Shown: piece after piece, positions 1-8,639 of the stretch
Position numbering within the stretch: the stretch's first letter is position 1
How the letters are laid out: each line of letters starts with the position of its first letter
Assembly: GCF_014197145.1 (NCBI RefSeq)
Contig: NZ_JACIEZ010000001.1
Coordinates: 62,001 to 126,000, forward strand
Direction: 5' to 3'
DNA from: Gellertiella hungarica
GTDB lineage: Bacteria; Pseudomonadota; Alphaproteobacteria; Rhizobiales; Rhizobiaceae
Length of the DNA: 64,000 bases
Notes under the pieces: generated by a model
The model's input: only the letters and a program-made list of their open reading frames with translations
Database searches by the model: none
Told to the model about the DNA's origin: nothing
Made by a program: the position numbers and the translations under genes

Positions 1-1812
1 GATCACGGCGTCATACTGGCCGTTGCCGGCAACGGCCATGATCTCGGCTTCGGTGGAGATGTCGGGCACGTAGAAGAAGTGCAGCTTGCCCTTTTCGAGC
101 GCCTGGCCGTCCTCGTAGCCCTTCTCGTGGAAGACGCCGCCCTTGGCTTCGACGTAAGCCTTGACTTCCGAATGATCCGGCTCGCCCTTGGCATCGAACT
201 TCAGGCCGACGCGGTCGCAGACCAGCACCTTGTAGGCGCGGTTCGGATCGTCCTTGCGTTCGGTGGCGGAAGCCCTGGCTTCGGCTTCGAAGGTCACGCC
301 CTGCTTTGCAAGTTCCTCTTCCAGCACGGCGATCTTGGCGCGGTGATAGGCGTAATGCAGGTTGTCGAGCAGCGCCGTCACGTCGGAGATCGGGCGGATG
401 CCGCCGATCCAGGCGCGGTAGTCGCCGGGCGTGCCGGGGAAGGCGTTGATGTAGCGGGCGACATCGAGGCCGGCCTCGTAGGTGCCGTTCGGATGGGTCA
501 CGCCGTCATAGGACAGGATGTTCTTCGAATAGGCGACGATGCGGGCATGGATCGCCGGATCGGTGATGTCGGCATCCTTGACCTTCAGGAGCGTCACGGC
601 CGCACCACGGTGATCGACGCTCGAGACGCCGAGCTCGAACAGCGGATGGGCGGCCACCCAGCGGTTCACTTCCTCGCGGTTGGCGACGGAGCGGCGGTTC
701 AGCTCCGAGACGGTGCCGATGCGCTTTTCGGCGCGCAGCAGGCCGAAGGTGGTTTCGGCAAAGGCGAGCGTCGAGAAGGTGTTGATCACGCCGCCCAGCA
801 TCTTGTTCTGCTCGGGATCGTAGATCGGGCCGACATTGACGGTGCGCTCGCCGGTCAGCGGCTTCTTCGGATCGACGGGGGCGGCAATCTTCAGCTGGCG
901 CGGGATCGCCCAGGAGGGCTGCTTCTGGTTCCTCTCGACGAGTGCCAGCGCGGCCGGCGTGAAGGAGATGATGTAATAGCCCGAGATGCCGCCGATCGCC
1001 TTCTGGAAGGGCATGAACATGCAGCACCTGGTGATGACTTCGTTGACCAGCTTCTCGCCCCAGGGCATGGCGCCGAGCATCGAGGTGGCGTCGAGAACGA
1101 CATGGTGCTCTTCCGGGTTCATCGCGATCCAGGCGAGCAGCTGCTCGATGTCGCGGGCGGAATAGGTGGTCGCACCCGTGGTTTCATGGCCGACGCCGAT
1201 GAAGAGCTTGATGCCCATCGCCTTCAGCTCTTCGGCACTCGGCACGATGCCTTCTTCCTTGGCGAAGTGGATGCGGCTTTCGTCGCCGTTCTTGGCATAG
1301 CGCATCATCTCGATGATCTGCGCGCCCCAGGACTGGCGGAAGAAGCCGGACGACTTGGCCTCTTCGCTTTCGGGACGCAGCGTGTCGACGAAGACGTGCT
1401 GGGAGGGATCGTTGGTGGTGATGAGGTGCAGGGCGGCAGCGGTGAAGCCGGAATGGCCGCCGCCGAGGCCGACGGCCATCTTGTTGGCCTTAGGGAATTC
1501 GAAGTAGCGGTGGATCTCGCGCATCATGTCCAGCAGGAACTTGTCCGCCGGATAGCCGCGATGCATGGAACGGCCGATTTCGGCAGCGGTGAACGGGCCG
1601 AGATCGTTGCCCTTGTCGTCGAGCTTGCGGTAGTTCTGCTCCAGCCAGCGCTCGAACTCGAACTTGATGAAGCGGCTGTCGGCCTCGTCGGCTGCGCCGT
1701 CGGTGATCGGGCCCACGCCGAAGAAGGGGTTCGCGGTGCGTGCGGGCGGACCGTTGCGGGTCGCCTCAAGCGAAGCAGCACGTTGAGCTTTGAGCGTTTC
1801 TACATCAGTCAT
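1..1812 (-). CDS. SerC-like PLP aminotransferase with C-terminal extension (partial, runs off left edge)
   Basis: 604 codons are visible from the ATG at 1812 down to base 1, and the frame is still open. Residues about 30-480 look like a class V aminotransferase of the phosphoserine aminotransferase type: a GGGHSGF glycine-rich loop near residue 117, LDATSMLG near 240, and FQKAIGGISG with K271 as the likely PLP lysine (compare AQKNxGPxG in SerC). SerC itself is about 360-390 residues, so this one is much longer. From about residue 528 a new segment (KVLVCDRVGLKF) begins that resembles the first strand of a D-3-phosphoglycerate dehydrogenase domain. A SerC-SerA-like fusion is therefore possible, but the second domain is outside the window. 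The Shine-Dalgarno is weak (GTGGGG, about 10 nt upstream). Substrate uncertain. Confidence 0.75.
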   Translation of the reverse strand, partial: MTDVETLKAQRAASLEATRNGPPARTANPFFGVGPITDGAADEADSRFIKFEFERWLEQNYRKLDDKGNDLGPFTAAEIGRSMHRGYPADKFLLDMMREIHRYFEFPKANKMAVGLGGGHSGFTAAALHLITTNDPSQHVFVDTLRPESEEAKSSGFFRQSWGAQIIEMMRYAKNGDESRIHFAKEEGIVPSAEELKAMGIKLFIGVGHETTGATTYSARDIEQLLAWIAMNPEEHHVVLDATSMLGAMPWGEKLVNEVITRCCMFMPFQKAIGGISGYYIISFTPAALALVERNQKQPSWAIPRQLKIAAPVDPKKPLTGERTVNVGPIYDPEQNKMLGGVINTFSTLAFAETTFGLLRAEKRIGTVSELNRRSVANREEVNRWVAAHPLFELGVSSVDHRGAAVTLLKVKDADITDPAIHARIVAYSKNILSYDGVTHPNGTYEAGLDVARYINAFPGTPGDYRAWIGGIRPISDVTALLDNLHYAYHRAKIAVLEEELAKQGVTFEAEARASATERKDDPNRAYKVLVCDRVGLKFDAKGEPDHSEVKAYVEAKGGVFHEKGYEDGQALEKGKLHFFYVPDISTEAEIMAVAGNGQYDAVI

Positions 1813-1926
1813 TTTTGCGGAACCCCACCGTAAGGAGAATGGCACGAGGAAAAGTGCCGGCATCTTATCGATGGCCGGTTGGCGTGTAGGCTTGGATACG
1901 TCACATCTTGTCTAAAAACGCCCAGA

Positions 1927-1940
1927 GAAACGATTGTTTC
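1927..1940. promoter_or_regulatory. GAAAC-N4-GTTTC inverted repeat upstream of the SerC-like gene
   Basis: A perfect 5-bp inverted repeat with a 4-bp spacer (GAAACGATTGTTTC) lies 115-128 bp upstream of the SerC-like start, in the 274-bp gap between two minus-strand genes. It could be a repressor operator. Nothing else in this gap was recognised. Confidence 0.25.
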
Positions 1941-2086
1941 AGCGCTTTCGTGCCGGTTTTTCCCAAAAGCGTGCCGCAAAACGCCAAGCGGGCATTGATC
2001 GGCGCGAAATGCGCCGTTTGGCGGGATGGCCGGCTCCGCCGGGCCTGTCCACTCCGTCCGCTGCGGTGAGGCCTGAAAAGATCGTT

Positions 2087-3463
2087 TCAGCGGCCCGTCA
2101 GCGCATTGGCGAAACGCGCGAGGCCGGAGGGACCGGCGCCCGGCCTTGCCTCCTGCCGGTCGGCCATGTGGAAGAGCCGGTACATGGTGTGCACGCCGAG
2201 CCAGCGGAGCGGTTCCGGCTCCCAGGGGCGCACCTTCCGGTTCACCCAGGGCAGGCGCGTGAGGGCGGTGTCCTTCCGGAGCACGAGATCGGAGAGCGTC
2301 CGGCCCGAGAGGTTGGAGGTGGAGACGCCGACGCCGACATAGCCGCCCGCCCAGCCGATGCCGGTATCCGGGTCGAGGCCGACGGTGGCGCACCAGTCGC
2401 GCGGGACCCCGAGCACGCCGCACCAGGCATGGTCGATCCTTGCACCCTTCGTCTGCGGAAAGTGCCGGTGGAGGATTTCGGTAAGCTGCCGGATCGTCTC
2501 CGGCTGCGTCTGGCCGTTCACGTCGGTCTGCGAGCCGAAACGGTAGGGAACGCCGCGTCCGCCCATGGCGATGCGGCCTTCGCGGGTGCGCTGCGCATAG
2601 CAATAGGCGTGGGCCCCGTCGCCGAGGATCTCGTGGCCGTTCCAGCCGATCTCCCGCCACAGCGCCTCGGAAAGCGGCTCGGTGACGATCTGCGCGCTGT
2701 TCAGCGGCAGCCAGGTGCGCGAGAGGCCCGGCAGGCCGGCGGTGAAGCCCTCGGTCGCGCGGATGATCACCGGCGCCCTGACGGTTCCGCGCGCGGTGGT
2801 GACGAGACCCTTCTCCAGCCCGGTGACGGCGGTGTCCTCGTAAATCGTCACGCCGAGGCGCTCGACCGCGCCGGCGAGGCCGCGGACCAGCTTTGCCGGC
2901 TGCACGCGGGCCACGCCGCGGGTGATCATCGCGCCGTGGACATTGGCGATGTTGATCCGGGCGCGCGCCTCTTCGGCGCCGATCAGGTGGATGTCCTCGG
3001 CGGGGACGTCCCAGGCCTTCTCGGCGGCGAAATCCTTCTGGATGCGCTCCCACTGGACGGCGCTGGTGGCGGCGCGCATCTCGTCGGTGCGCACGATGTC
3101 GGCATCGATGCCTTCCGCCTCGCAGACGCGGATGACCTCCTCGACCGTTCCCATCATGGCGGCCACCATCTCGCGCACGCCGTCGCGGCTGCCGGTCGAG
3201 AGATACTTCTCCCGCGACCAGGCGAACCCGCCGGAGAGCCAGCCGCCATTGCGGCCGGAGGCGCCGAAGCCGGCAAATTCCCGCTCCAGAATCACGATGT
3301 CGAGGCCGGGGTCGGCCTTCTTCAGGTAATAGGCGGTCCAGAGCCCGGTATAACCCGCGCCGACGATGCACACATCCGCCGTCCGGTCGCCCGGAAGGGC
3401 AGGCCGTTTTCCGGGCAGGCCGCCGATATCGCGGTACCAGAAGGACACATCCCCGTTGCGCAT
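2087..3463 (-). CDS. FAD-dependent oxidoreductase (DAO/DadA-like)
   Basis: 458 residues, the usual length for the DAO (glycine/D-amino-acid oxidase, GlpO/PuuB-like) family. The dinucleotide-binding motif VGAGYTGLWTAYYL sits near residue 32, followed by VILERE and FGASGRNGGW, typical of gamma-glutamylputrescine oxidase-like members. Near the C-terminus GGYVGVGVSTSNLSG is the second FAD-contact loop. It probably oxidises a secondary or primary amine or an amino acid with FAD. The start at 3463 is preceded by a GGCGGGGG purine tract. It is divergent from the amidase at 3596, so both may serve amine or amide catabolism linked to the operon further right. Substrate not determinable. Confidence 0.8.
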   Translation of the reverse strand: MRNGDVSFWYRDIGGLPGKRPALPGDRTADVCIVGAGYTGLWTAYYLKKADPGLDIVILEREFAGFGASGRNGGWLSGGFAWSREKYLSTGSRDGVREMVAAMMGTVEEVIRVCEAEGIDADIVRTDEMRAATSAVQWERIQKDFAAEKAWDVPAEDIHLIGAEEARARINIANVHGAMITRGVARVQPAKLVRGLAGAVERLGVTIYEDTAVTGLEKGLVTTARGTVRAPVIIRATEGFTAGLPGLSRTWLPLNSAQIVTEPLSEALWREIGWNGHEILGDGAHAYCYAQRTREGRIAMGGRGVPYRFGSQTDVNGQTQPETIRQLTEILHRHFPQTKGARIDHAWCGVLGVPRDWCATVGLDPDTGIGWAGGYVGVGVSTSNLSGRTLSDLVLRKDTALTRLPWVNRKVRPWEPEPLRWLGVHTMYRLFHMADRQEARPGAGPSGLARFANALTGR

Positions 3464-3595
3464 GAAATACCCCCGCCGATCATTGCGACGCGCACCCTGC
3501 CATGTGCCCGGCGACGGGCGCAAGAGGCGGATTGGCGCGTTGCCCGAAGCGCGCCGGAATGCGATACCGGAGGGCAGACAGTCCGGAGACCCTGC

Positions 3596-4963
3596 ATGAC
3601 CTCGATCACCACGCCCCGCTCCATCGCCCAGCTTTCGGTCCTCATCCAGTCGGGTGCCCTCGATCCCCGGGATCTCGCCCGGGAAACCATCGCGGCCATC
3701 CGCGCCCACCCCGATGGCGCGATCTTCCTCAAGGTCACGGAGGAGCGTGCGCTTGGCGAAGCGGAGCGGTCTCAGGCGCGCCTGCGCGAGGGGCGCTCGC
3801 TCGGGCCTCTCGACGGCATTCCGCTGGCGTGGAAGGACCTCTTCGCCATGGAGGGCCTCGCCAATCCGGCGGGGTCGCGCATCCTTGCCGATGCCGCGCC
3901 GGAGGCCCGCGATGCGGCGGTGGTCGAGCGGCTCCAGCGGGCCGGCATGGTCAGCGTCGGTCGCGTCAACATGAGCGAGTTCGCCTTTTCCGGCCTCGGC
4001 ATCAACCCGCATTTCGGCACGCCGCGCAATCCGCGCGCTACGGACGGGCAACGCATCACCGGCGGGTCGTCCTCCGGGTCGGCAGCAGCCGTCGCAGCGG
4101 GACTGGTGCCGGTGGCGATCGGCACGGACACGGGCGGATCGATCCGCATTCCCGCCGCCTTCACCGGGATCGTCGGCTACAAGGCCACGCGCGGCCGCTA
4201 TCCGATGGATGGCGTCTTTCCGCTGGCGACCAGCCTCGATTCGCTGGGGCCGCTCTGCCGCACGGTGCAGGACTGCATCCTCGTCGATGCCGCCATGCGC
4301 GGACGGGTCACGCCTGATGTCCGCGCCGAGTCGCTGTTCGGCCAGGACGTGATCGTCCCCGAGACCGTCGTCTTCGACGATATCGAGGATGGCGTGGCCG
4401 CCGCCTTCGAGGCGGGGCTCCTCCGGCTCGAAAAGGCCGGCGCCCGCATCCGGCGCATGGCGGTGCCGGCCTTTGCCGCGGTCTTCCGGCTGGCGGCGGA
4501 GCATGGCCCGCTGGTCACGGCGGAAGCCTTCGCGCTGCACCGCGAACGGCTTTCGGGGCCTCAGGCCGAGGGCATGGACCCGCGGGTGGTGGTGCGCTGC
4601 CGGCTGGGGGAGAAGATTTCCACCCCTTCCTACATCGCCATCCTCGAGGCGCGCGCGCGGCTGATCGCGGAGATGGAAAGCCTCGTCGGCGAAAGGGCCA
4701 TCCTCGCCTTCCCGACGCTGCCCCATGTGGCGCCGCGCATCGAACCGCTGCTCGAAAGCGACGATGCCTTCTTCCGCATGAACGGCCAGACGCTGCGCAA
4801 CACGCTGATCGGCAACTTCCTCGACTGGTGCGGCGTTTCGCTGCCCTGCGGAACGGGGGAGGCTGGCATGCCGGCAGGCCTGCTGCTCTCCGGCCTGCCG
4901 AACCGGGACGACCGGCTGCTCGGGCTGGCGCTCTCGGCGGAGTGCGCGCTCGCCGGGCCCTGA
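3596..4963 (+). CDS. amidase signature family enzyme
   Basis: 455 residues, typical for the amidase signature family. The Ser-cisSer-Lys triad is complete: K80 in LAWKDLF, S158 in [10 protein letters not shown] and the nucleophile S182 in [11 protein letters not shown], with the usual 24-residue spacing between the serines. It hydrolyses a C-N amide bond in the cytoplasm; the substrate is unknown. The ATG at 3596 has GGAG 8 nt upstream. The frame stays open upstream to 1934, but that part is the antisense of the FAD oxidase gene. It is divergent from that gene and 112 bp upstream of the LacI-type gene, and may hydrolyse an amide intermediate of the same pathway. Confidence 0.85.
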   Translation: MTSITTPRSIAQLSVLIQSGALDPRDLARETIAAIRAHPDGAIFLKVTEERALGEAERSQARLREGRSLGPLDGIPLAWKDLFAMEGLANPAGSRILADAAPEARDAAVVERLQRAGMVSVGRVNMSEFAFSGLGINPHFGTPRNPRATDGQRITGGSSSGSAAAVAAGLVPVAIGTDTGGSIRIPAAFTGIVGYKATRGRYPMDGVFPLATSLDSLGPLCRTVQDCILVDAAMRGRVTPDVRAESLFGQDVIVPETVVFDDIEDGVAAAFEAGLLRLEKAGARIRRMAVPAFAAVFRLAAEHGPLVTAEAFALHRERLSGPQAEGMDPRVVVRCRLGEKISTPSYIAILEARARLIAEMESLVGERAILAFPTLPHVAPRIEPLLESDDAFFRMNGQTLRNTLIGNFLDWCGVSLPCGTGEAGMPAGLLLSGLPNRDDRLLGLALSAECALAGP

Positions 4964-5004
4964 GCGCGTCCCTGCCGCATCACGGCACGCCTTCGCTTAT
5001 GCAC

Positions 5005-5022
5005 AATAAAAACGTTTATATT
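5005..5022. promoter_or_regulatory. LacI-type operator candidate 1
   Basis: AATAAAAACGTTTATATT is an 18-bp dyad with central CG; 8 of the 9 base pairs match. LacI-family operators are typically even palindromes with a central CG. It is in the AT-rich segment 54 bp before the repressor start and is the likely autoregulatory operator. Confidence 0.55.
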
Positions 5023-5028
5023 TTCTAT

Positions 5029-5042
5029 TGAAAACGATTTTA
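5029..5042. promoter_or_regulatory. LacI-type operator candidate 2
   Basis: TGAAAACGATTTTA is an imperfect dyad around CG at 5035-5036, exactly 22 bp from the centre of the first site (two helical turns). The same-face spacing favours a paired operator, but the symmetry is poorer than in site 1. Confidence 0.4.
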
Positions 5043-5075
5043 TCGTGCCGTATGACTCACGTCAGGAGGAGCGAG

Positions 5076-6152
5076 ATGGGCAAGCCGACACGCAGGGTGG
5101 AGATGCCGACAATCAAGACGCTGGCAGAGATGACCGGCTTCTCGATTGCGACCGTCTCCAAGGCGCTCCGGGACTCTCCGGTGGTTGCCCCTGCGACCCG
5201 TGACGCGATCTTCGATGCCGCCGAGAAAGTGGGATATCGGGCAAACCAGCGCGGCCAGGCGCTTCGCACCGGCAAGACCTATCAGGTCGCGGTTCTCATG
5301 CCGCTCACCGGCGCATCCGGCTATGAGTGGGACGGGGTGGAATATACCCAGATCCTGTCCGGCATCAGCCAGGCGCTTGATGGCAGCGGCTACCGCATCT
5401 CCGCTCACATCGTCACCGATGCGGAAGACGGGGCCGCGATGGCCCGCCAGATCGCGGGGCTCGGCATGGCGGACGGGCTGATCTTTTCCGGCATTCTGGC
5501 CGACGATCCGCGCATCAACCTGCTGGCGGAGACGGCCTTTCCCTTCGTGACGCTCGGGCGCTGCCGGCGCGACATCGACTATGCCCATGTGGACGTCGAC
5601 AACGAATGGGCCGCCCATGCGGCCACGGCCCGGCTGATCGAGGGCGGCCATCGCCGCATCGCGCTCGTCAATCCGCACCGGCGGCTTTCCTATTCGCTCG
5701 ATCGTCTCGACGGCTTCACGCGGGCCTTTGTGGAACGGGGGCTTGCGCCCTCGCTCGATCTCGTGGTGGAGGGCGATCTCTCCACCCGCTTCGGCAAGGA
5801 CAGCACCGAGGCGCTGCTGGCGCGCCCCGATCCGCCGAGCGCCTTCGTCTGCGTCAACGAATCCACCACGCTCGGCGTCCTGTCCGGCCTTGCCGCACGC
5901 GGCCTTGCGGTTGCCCGCGACGTGGATGTGATCGCCTATGACGACATCAATGTCAGCGCCTATTTCACGCCGCCGCTGACCACGCTCTACCTGCCCATCG
6001 AACAGCTTGGCCGCATGCTCGGCCAGTTCCTGCTCCGGCGGATCGCCGGGGAGGGGCCGTCGAGGCTCCGCCAGACCTTCCAGCCGGCGCTGATCCCGCG
6101 CCAGGCCGACAATTGCCGCATGACCTCAAACCCTATGACAGGAGGAGAATAG
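5076..6152 (+). CDS. LacI family transcriptional regulator
   Basis: 358 residues from the ATG at 5076, chosen because GGAGGAG ends 5 nt upstream; an in-frame ATG at 5028 has no such site. Residues about 11-60 form the LacI helix-turn-helix (TIKTLAEMTGFSIATVSKAL) and hinge (YRANQRGQALRTGKT). The rest is a periplasmic-binding-protein-like effector domain (DGLIFSG, IEGGHRRIALV, FVCVNE, DVIAYDD). It probably represses the operon that starts with itself. The effector is expected to be a sugar or glycoside, which fits the GH1 enzyme downstream. The binding-protein gene starts 1 nt after its stop codon. Confidence 0.9.
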   Translation: MGKPTRRVEMPTIKTLAEMTGFSIATVSKALRDSPVVAPATRDAIFDAAEKVGYRANQRGQALRTGKTYQVAVLMPLTGASGYEWDGVEYTQILSGISQALDGSGYRISAHIVTDAEDGAAMARQIAGLGMADGLIFSGILADDPRINLLAETAFPFVTLGRCRRDIDYAHVDVDNEWAAHAATARLIEGGHRRIALVNPHRRLSYSLDRLDGFTRAFVERGLAPSLDLVVEGDLSTRFGKDSTEALLARPDPPSAFVCVNESTTLGVLSGLAARGLAVARDVDVIAYDDINVSAYFTPPLTTLYLPIEQLGRMLGQFLLRRIAGEGPSRLRQTFQPALIPRQADNCRMTSNPMTGGE

Positions 6153-6153
6153 G

Positions 6154-6900
6154 ATGAGAAAGACCCTTCTTGCGCTGGCGCTCGCCGCCCTTTCCGCATC
6201 GTCCGTGCTGGCTGCCGATCTCGGCGGCAAGCTCTTCAAGGTGGGATCGGACACCACCTCGCCGCCGATGGAAAGCGTCGATCCCGCCACAGGGCAGATC
6301 GTCGGCTTCGACGTGGACGTGGTGAATGCCATCTGCGCGAAGATCAACTGCAAGGCCGAATTCGTCACCACCGGCTGGGACGGCATCTTCGCCGCCCTCG
6401 ACCAGGGCAATTTCGACTTCGTCGCCTCGGGCGTCTCCATCACCGAGGAGCGCAAGAAGGCGATGGACTTCACCGATCCCTACATCGTCAACAGCCAGGC
6501 GGTGCTGATGCGCGTCGAGGATGCGGTTTCCTCCGCCGAGGATTTCAAGGCCAAGGGCCTGAAGCTGTCGGCGCAGGCCAACACAACGGATGCGGATGTG
6601 GCGGCCAGCATCGTCGGCAAGGAAAACGTGCTGGCCTACGATACCTTCAGCGCCTCGGTCCTTGCGCTGAAGAACAAGGACGTGGATGGCGTGGTGATCA
6701 ACGGCGCCAATGCCGATGCCTATGAAAAGGAATTCGCCGGCGAGCTCGTGGCGCCGATCCGCGGCCTCTCCTCCGATCCGCTCGGCCTCGTCTTCCGCAA
6801 GGGCGATCCGAATGTCGCGGCCTTCAACGAGGGCATCAAGGCGATCCGCGAGGACGGTACACTGGACAAGCTCGTCCAGAAGTACTGGGGTACCAACTGA
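6154..6900 (+). CDS. ABC transporter family-3 substrate-binding protein
   Basis: 248 residues with a signal peptide (MRKTLLALALAALSASSVLAAD, cleavage likely after VLA). The mature protein has the family-3 (polar amino acid/opine) signature: FDVDVVNAICAKI, WDGIFAALDQGNFDFV, TEERKKAMDFTDPY and a terminal KYWG. It binds a small polar amino compound in the periplasm and delivers it to the permease encoded next. AGGAGG lies just before the ATG, 1 bp after the repressor gene. A 13-bp hairpin follows the stop codon. The family points to an amino acid-like ligand, although the regulator and GH1 enzyme suggest a sugar moiety. Confidence 0.9.
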   Translation: MRKTLLALALAALSASSVLAADLGGKLFKVGSDTTSPPMESVDPATGQIVGFDVDVVNAICAKINCKAEFVTTGWDGIFAALDQGNFDFVASGVSITEERKKAMDFTDPYIVNSQAVLMRVEDAVSSAEDFKAKGLKLSAQANTTDADVAASIVGKENVLAYDTFSASVLALKNKDVDGVVINGANADAYEKEFAGELVAPIRGLSSDPLGLVFRKGDPNVAAFNEGIKAIREDGTLDKLVQKYWGTN

Positions 6901-6926
6901 AACCAGCTCCCTCCCGAGCTGACCTT

Positions 6927-6957
6927 GCGGGCCGGTGGCAAAAGGCCGCCGGCCTGC
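6927..6957 (+). other. intercistronic hairpin after binding-protein gene
   Basis: 13-bp stem (6927-6939 with 6945-6957, two G-U pairs) and loop AAAAG, with no U-tract. Such hairpins often protect the 3' end of binding-protein mRNA, so that more binding protein than permease is made. That role is inferred. Confidence 0.6.
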
Positions 6958-6992
6958 AGGGGAATCCCTGAACTGTCTTACTGGAGGAATGG

Positions 6993-8639
6993 ATGTCATT
7001 CCTGACGCGGGTCCGCCCGAGCAACCTCATCATCCTGTCGGCCACGCCCTTCATTATCTATCTTTTCGCGACTTCGGCCGATTACATGCGTTCGCTGCGG
7101 GCGCTGGCGGGGGTGGAGAACGGCTCGGGAATCATGGTTCCGGGCTTCCTCATTCTCGTGGCGCTTGCCGTTTCCGGCCTGCTGGCCCTTGCCTTCATGG
7201 GCCGCAGGGACGCAAGGCGGCTGATCGCGATCCTGTCGGTTGCCGTTCATGCCGCCTGTCTCGTGGTGCTGTGGTCGGGGGGCCTTGCCCATCCCTTCAT
7301 CGCGTCAGCCCTTGCAAACGGCGTCGATGCCTTCGCCTCGAACCTCATCGTCCCCGGCGTCAGCCCGCGGCAACTCACCCCGGAGGCAGACCTCTGGCTT
7401 CGCGGCCTGGTGCACATCGCCGTTCCGGTCCATGCGGCACTCTCTTTTGCCGGTCTGGCGCTTTATGGCGCTGCCCTTCTGAAGATCTCCCCCGCGCTTC
7501 GCAAGGCCGGCCTTCTGGTCGCCGGCCTGCCCAACGGCCTGCTGCTCGCCTTCCTTGCCTTCTTCGCCCACATCGCCTTTGCGGCGGGCGTGGCGACCAC
7601 GCTTAGGGCGGCGGTGCTCGCCTATCTGCTGGCGGCCTTCCTCGGCCTCGTCTGGGTCGGCATGCTGCAGCTTGCCCACAGCCGGCGCACCACCGCCATC
7701 TTCAGCGTGATTGCCCTGCTGCTTGCGGGCATCGCCGCCTGGAACCTGCTGCAGCCGCCCGCGGACTATGTCCTTGCCGGCACGCGGGAGGCAAAGATCG
7801 GCATCGTTCGGGGCACGCCCTCCTCGCTGGTGGGCGCGGTCCGCTTCGGCCAGTATCCGGGAGCGCCGGAGGGCGAGGCGGGCGTGCGCACCTTCCTCAC
7901 TGCCGAAGAGGCGATCAGGGCCGTGGACGCGAAGCAGGGCGTCAGCGCCGTGCTGCTGCCCGCGGCCCGGCCGCCGGCCGGCTGGCCCGTGCTCTGGCAG
8001 ACCGCCGCGCTCAACGACGGCAACCGCTCCGCCGGCATCACCTTTGCGGTGCTGGCCATCATCCTCGGCATCCTGACCTTCGGCGGCGCCATTCACCGGC
8101 GGCATCCGCTGGCGATCGGCTCGGAATTCGTCATCGACACGATCCGCGGCATCCCGATGCTCGTCATCGTGCTCTATGTCGGTCTGCCGCTGTCGGGCGC
8201 GATCAAGGATGCGAGCGGCGGCGCCATCGATCCGCCGAACATGATGCGCGGCATCGTCGCCATGGCGATTGCCTATTCGGCCTATCTCGCCGAGATCTTC
8301 CGCGCCGGCATCAATGCCATTCCCGCCGGCCAGACGGAGGCGGCCAAGTCGCTCGGGCTCAACCGCTGGCAGACGGCCCGCCACGTGGTGCTGCCGCAGG
8401 CCTTCCGGGTGATCATCCCGCCGCTCGGAAACGAGCTGATCGCGATCCTCAAGGACACCTCGCTGCTCTCCATCCTGTCCATCCGCGACATCACGCAGCG
8501 CATGCGGGAATTCCAGTCGGCGAGCTTCCTGCCATTCGCTCCGTACAATTCGGCCGCCATCTTCTACATCTTCCTCACGCTTGCAGCGGCAAGCATCGTG
8601 AATACCGTCGAGAGAAAATACCATGTCAAGCATCGCTGA
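6993..8639 (+). CDS. ABC permease with long N-terminal membrane region and extracytoplasmic insert
   Basis: 548 residues; ordinary HisM/GlnP-type permeases have about 220. The last 190 residues are a normal polar amino acid permease domain, including the EAA loop (EAAKSLGLNRWQTARHVVLPQAFRVIIPP). The first 260 residues hold about seven further hydrophobic segments. Between them lies a soluble stretch (about 268-345) with IGIVRGTPSSLVG and FLTAEEAIRAVDAKQGVSAVLL, resembling a lobe of a family-3 binding protein. GGAGG precedes the ATG. The next gene starts 17 nt before its stop. No ATPase gene is present in this operon, so a shared ATPase from elsewhere is required. Confidence 0.8.
   Translation: MSFLTRVRPSNLIILSATPFIIYLFATSADYMRSLRALAGVENGSGIMVPGFLILVALAVSGLLALAFMGRRDARRLIAILSVAVHAACLVVLWSGGLAHPFIASALANGVDAFASNLIVPGVSPRQLTPEADLWLRGLVHIAVPVHAALSFAGLALYGAALLKISPALRKAGLLVAGLPNGLLLAFLAFFAHIAFAAGVATTLRAAVLAYLLAAFLGLVWVGMLQLAHSRRTTAIFSVIALLLAGIAAWNLLQPPADYVLAGTREAKIGIVRGTPSSLVGAVRFGQYPGAPEGEAGVRTFLTAEEAIRAVDAKQGVSAVLLPAARPPAGWPVLWQTAALNDGNRSAGITFAVLAIILGILTFGGAIHRRHPLAIGSEFVIDTIRGIPMLVIVLYVGLPLSGAIKDASGGAIDPPNMMRGIVAMAIAYSAYLAEIFRAGINAIPAGQTEAAKSLGLNRWQTARHVVLPQAFRVIIPPLGNELIAILKDTSLLSILSIRDITQRMREFQSASFLPFAPYNSAAIFYIFLTLAAASIVNTVERKYHVKHR

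Noticed and set aside
79-1833. 584-codon open frame on the plus strand
   Set aside because: It is antisense to the SerC-like gene, which has the motifs; no family features in the translation.
1934-3595. Upstream extension of the amidase frame
   Set aside because: Antisense to the FAD oxidase gene; the amidase start at 3596 has a ribosome-binding site and all motifs follow it.
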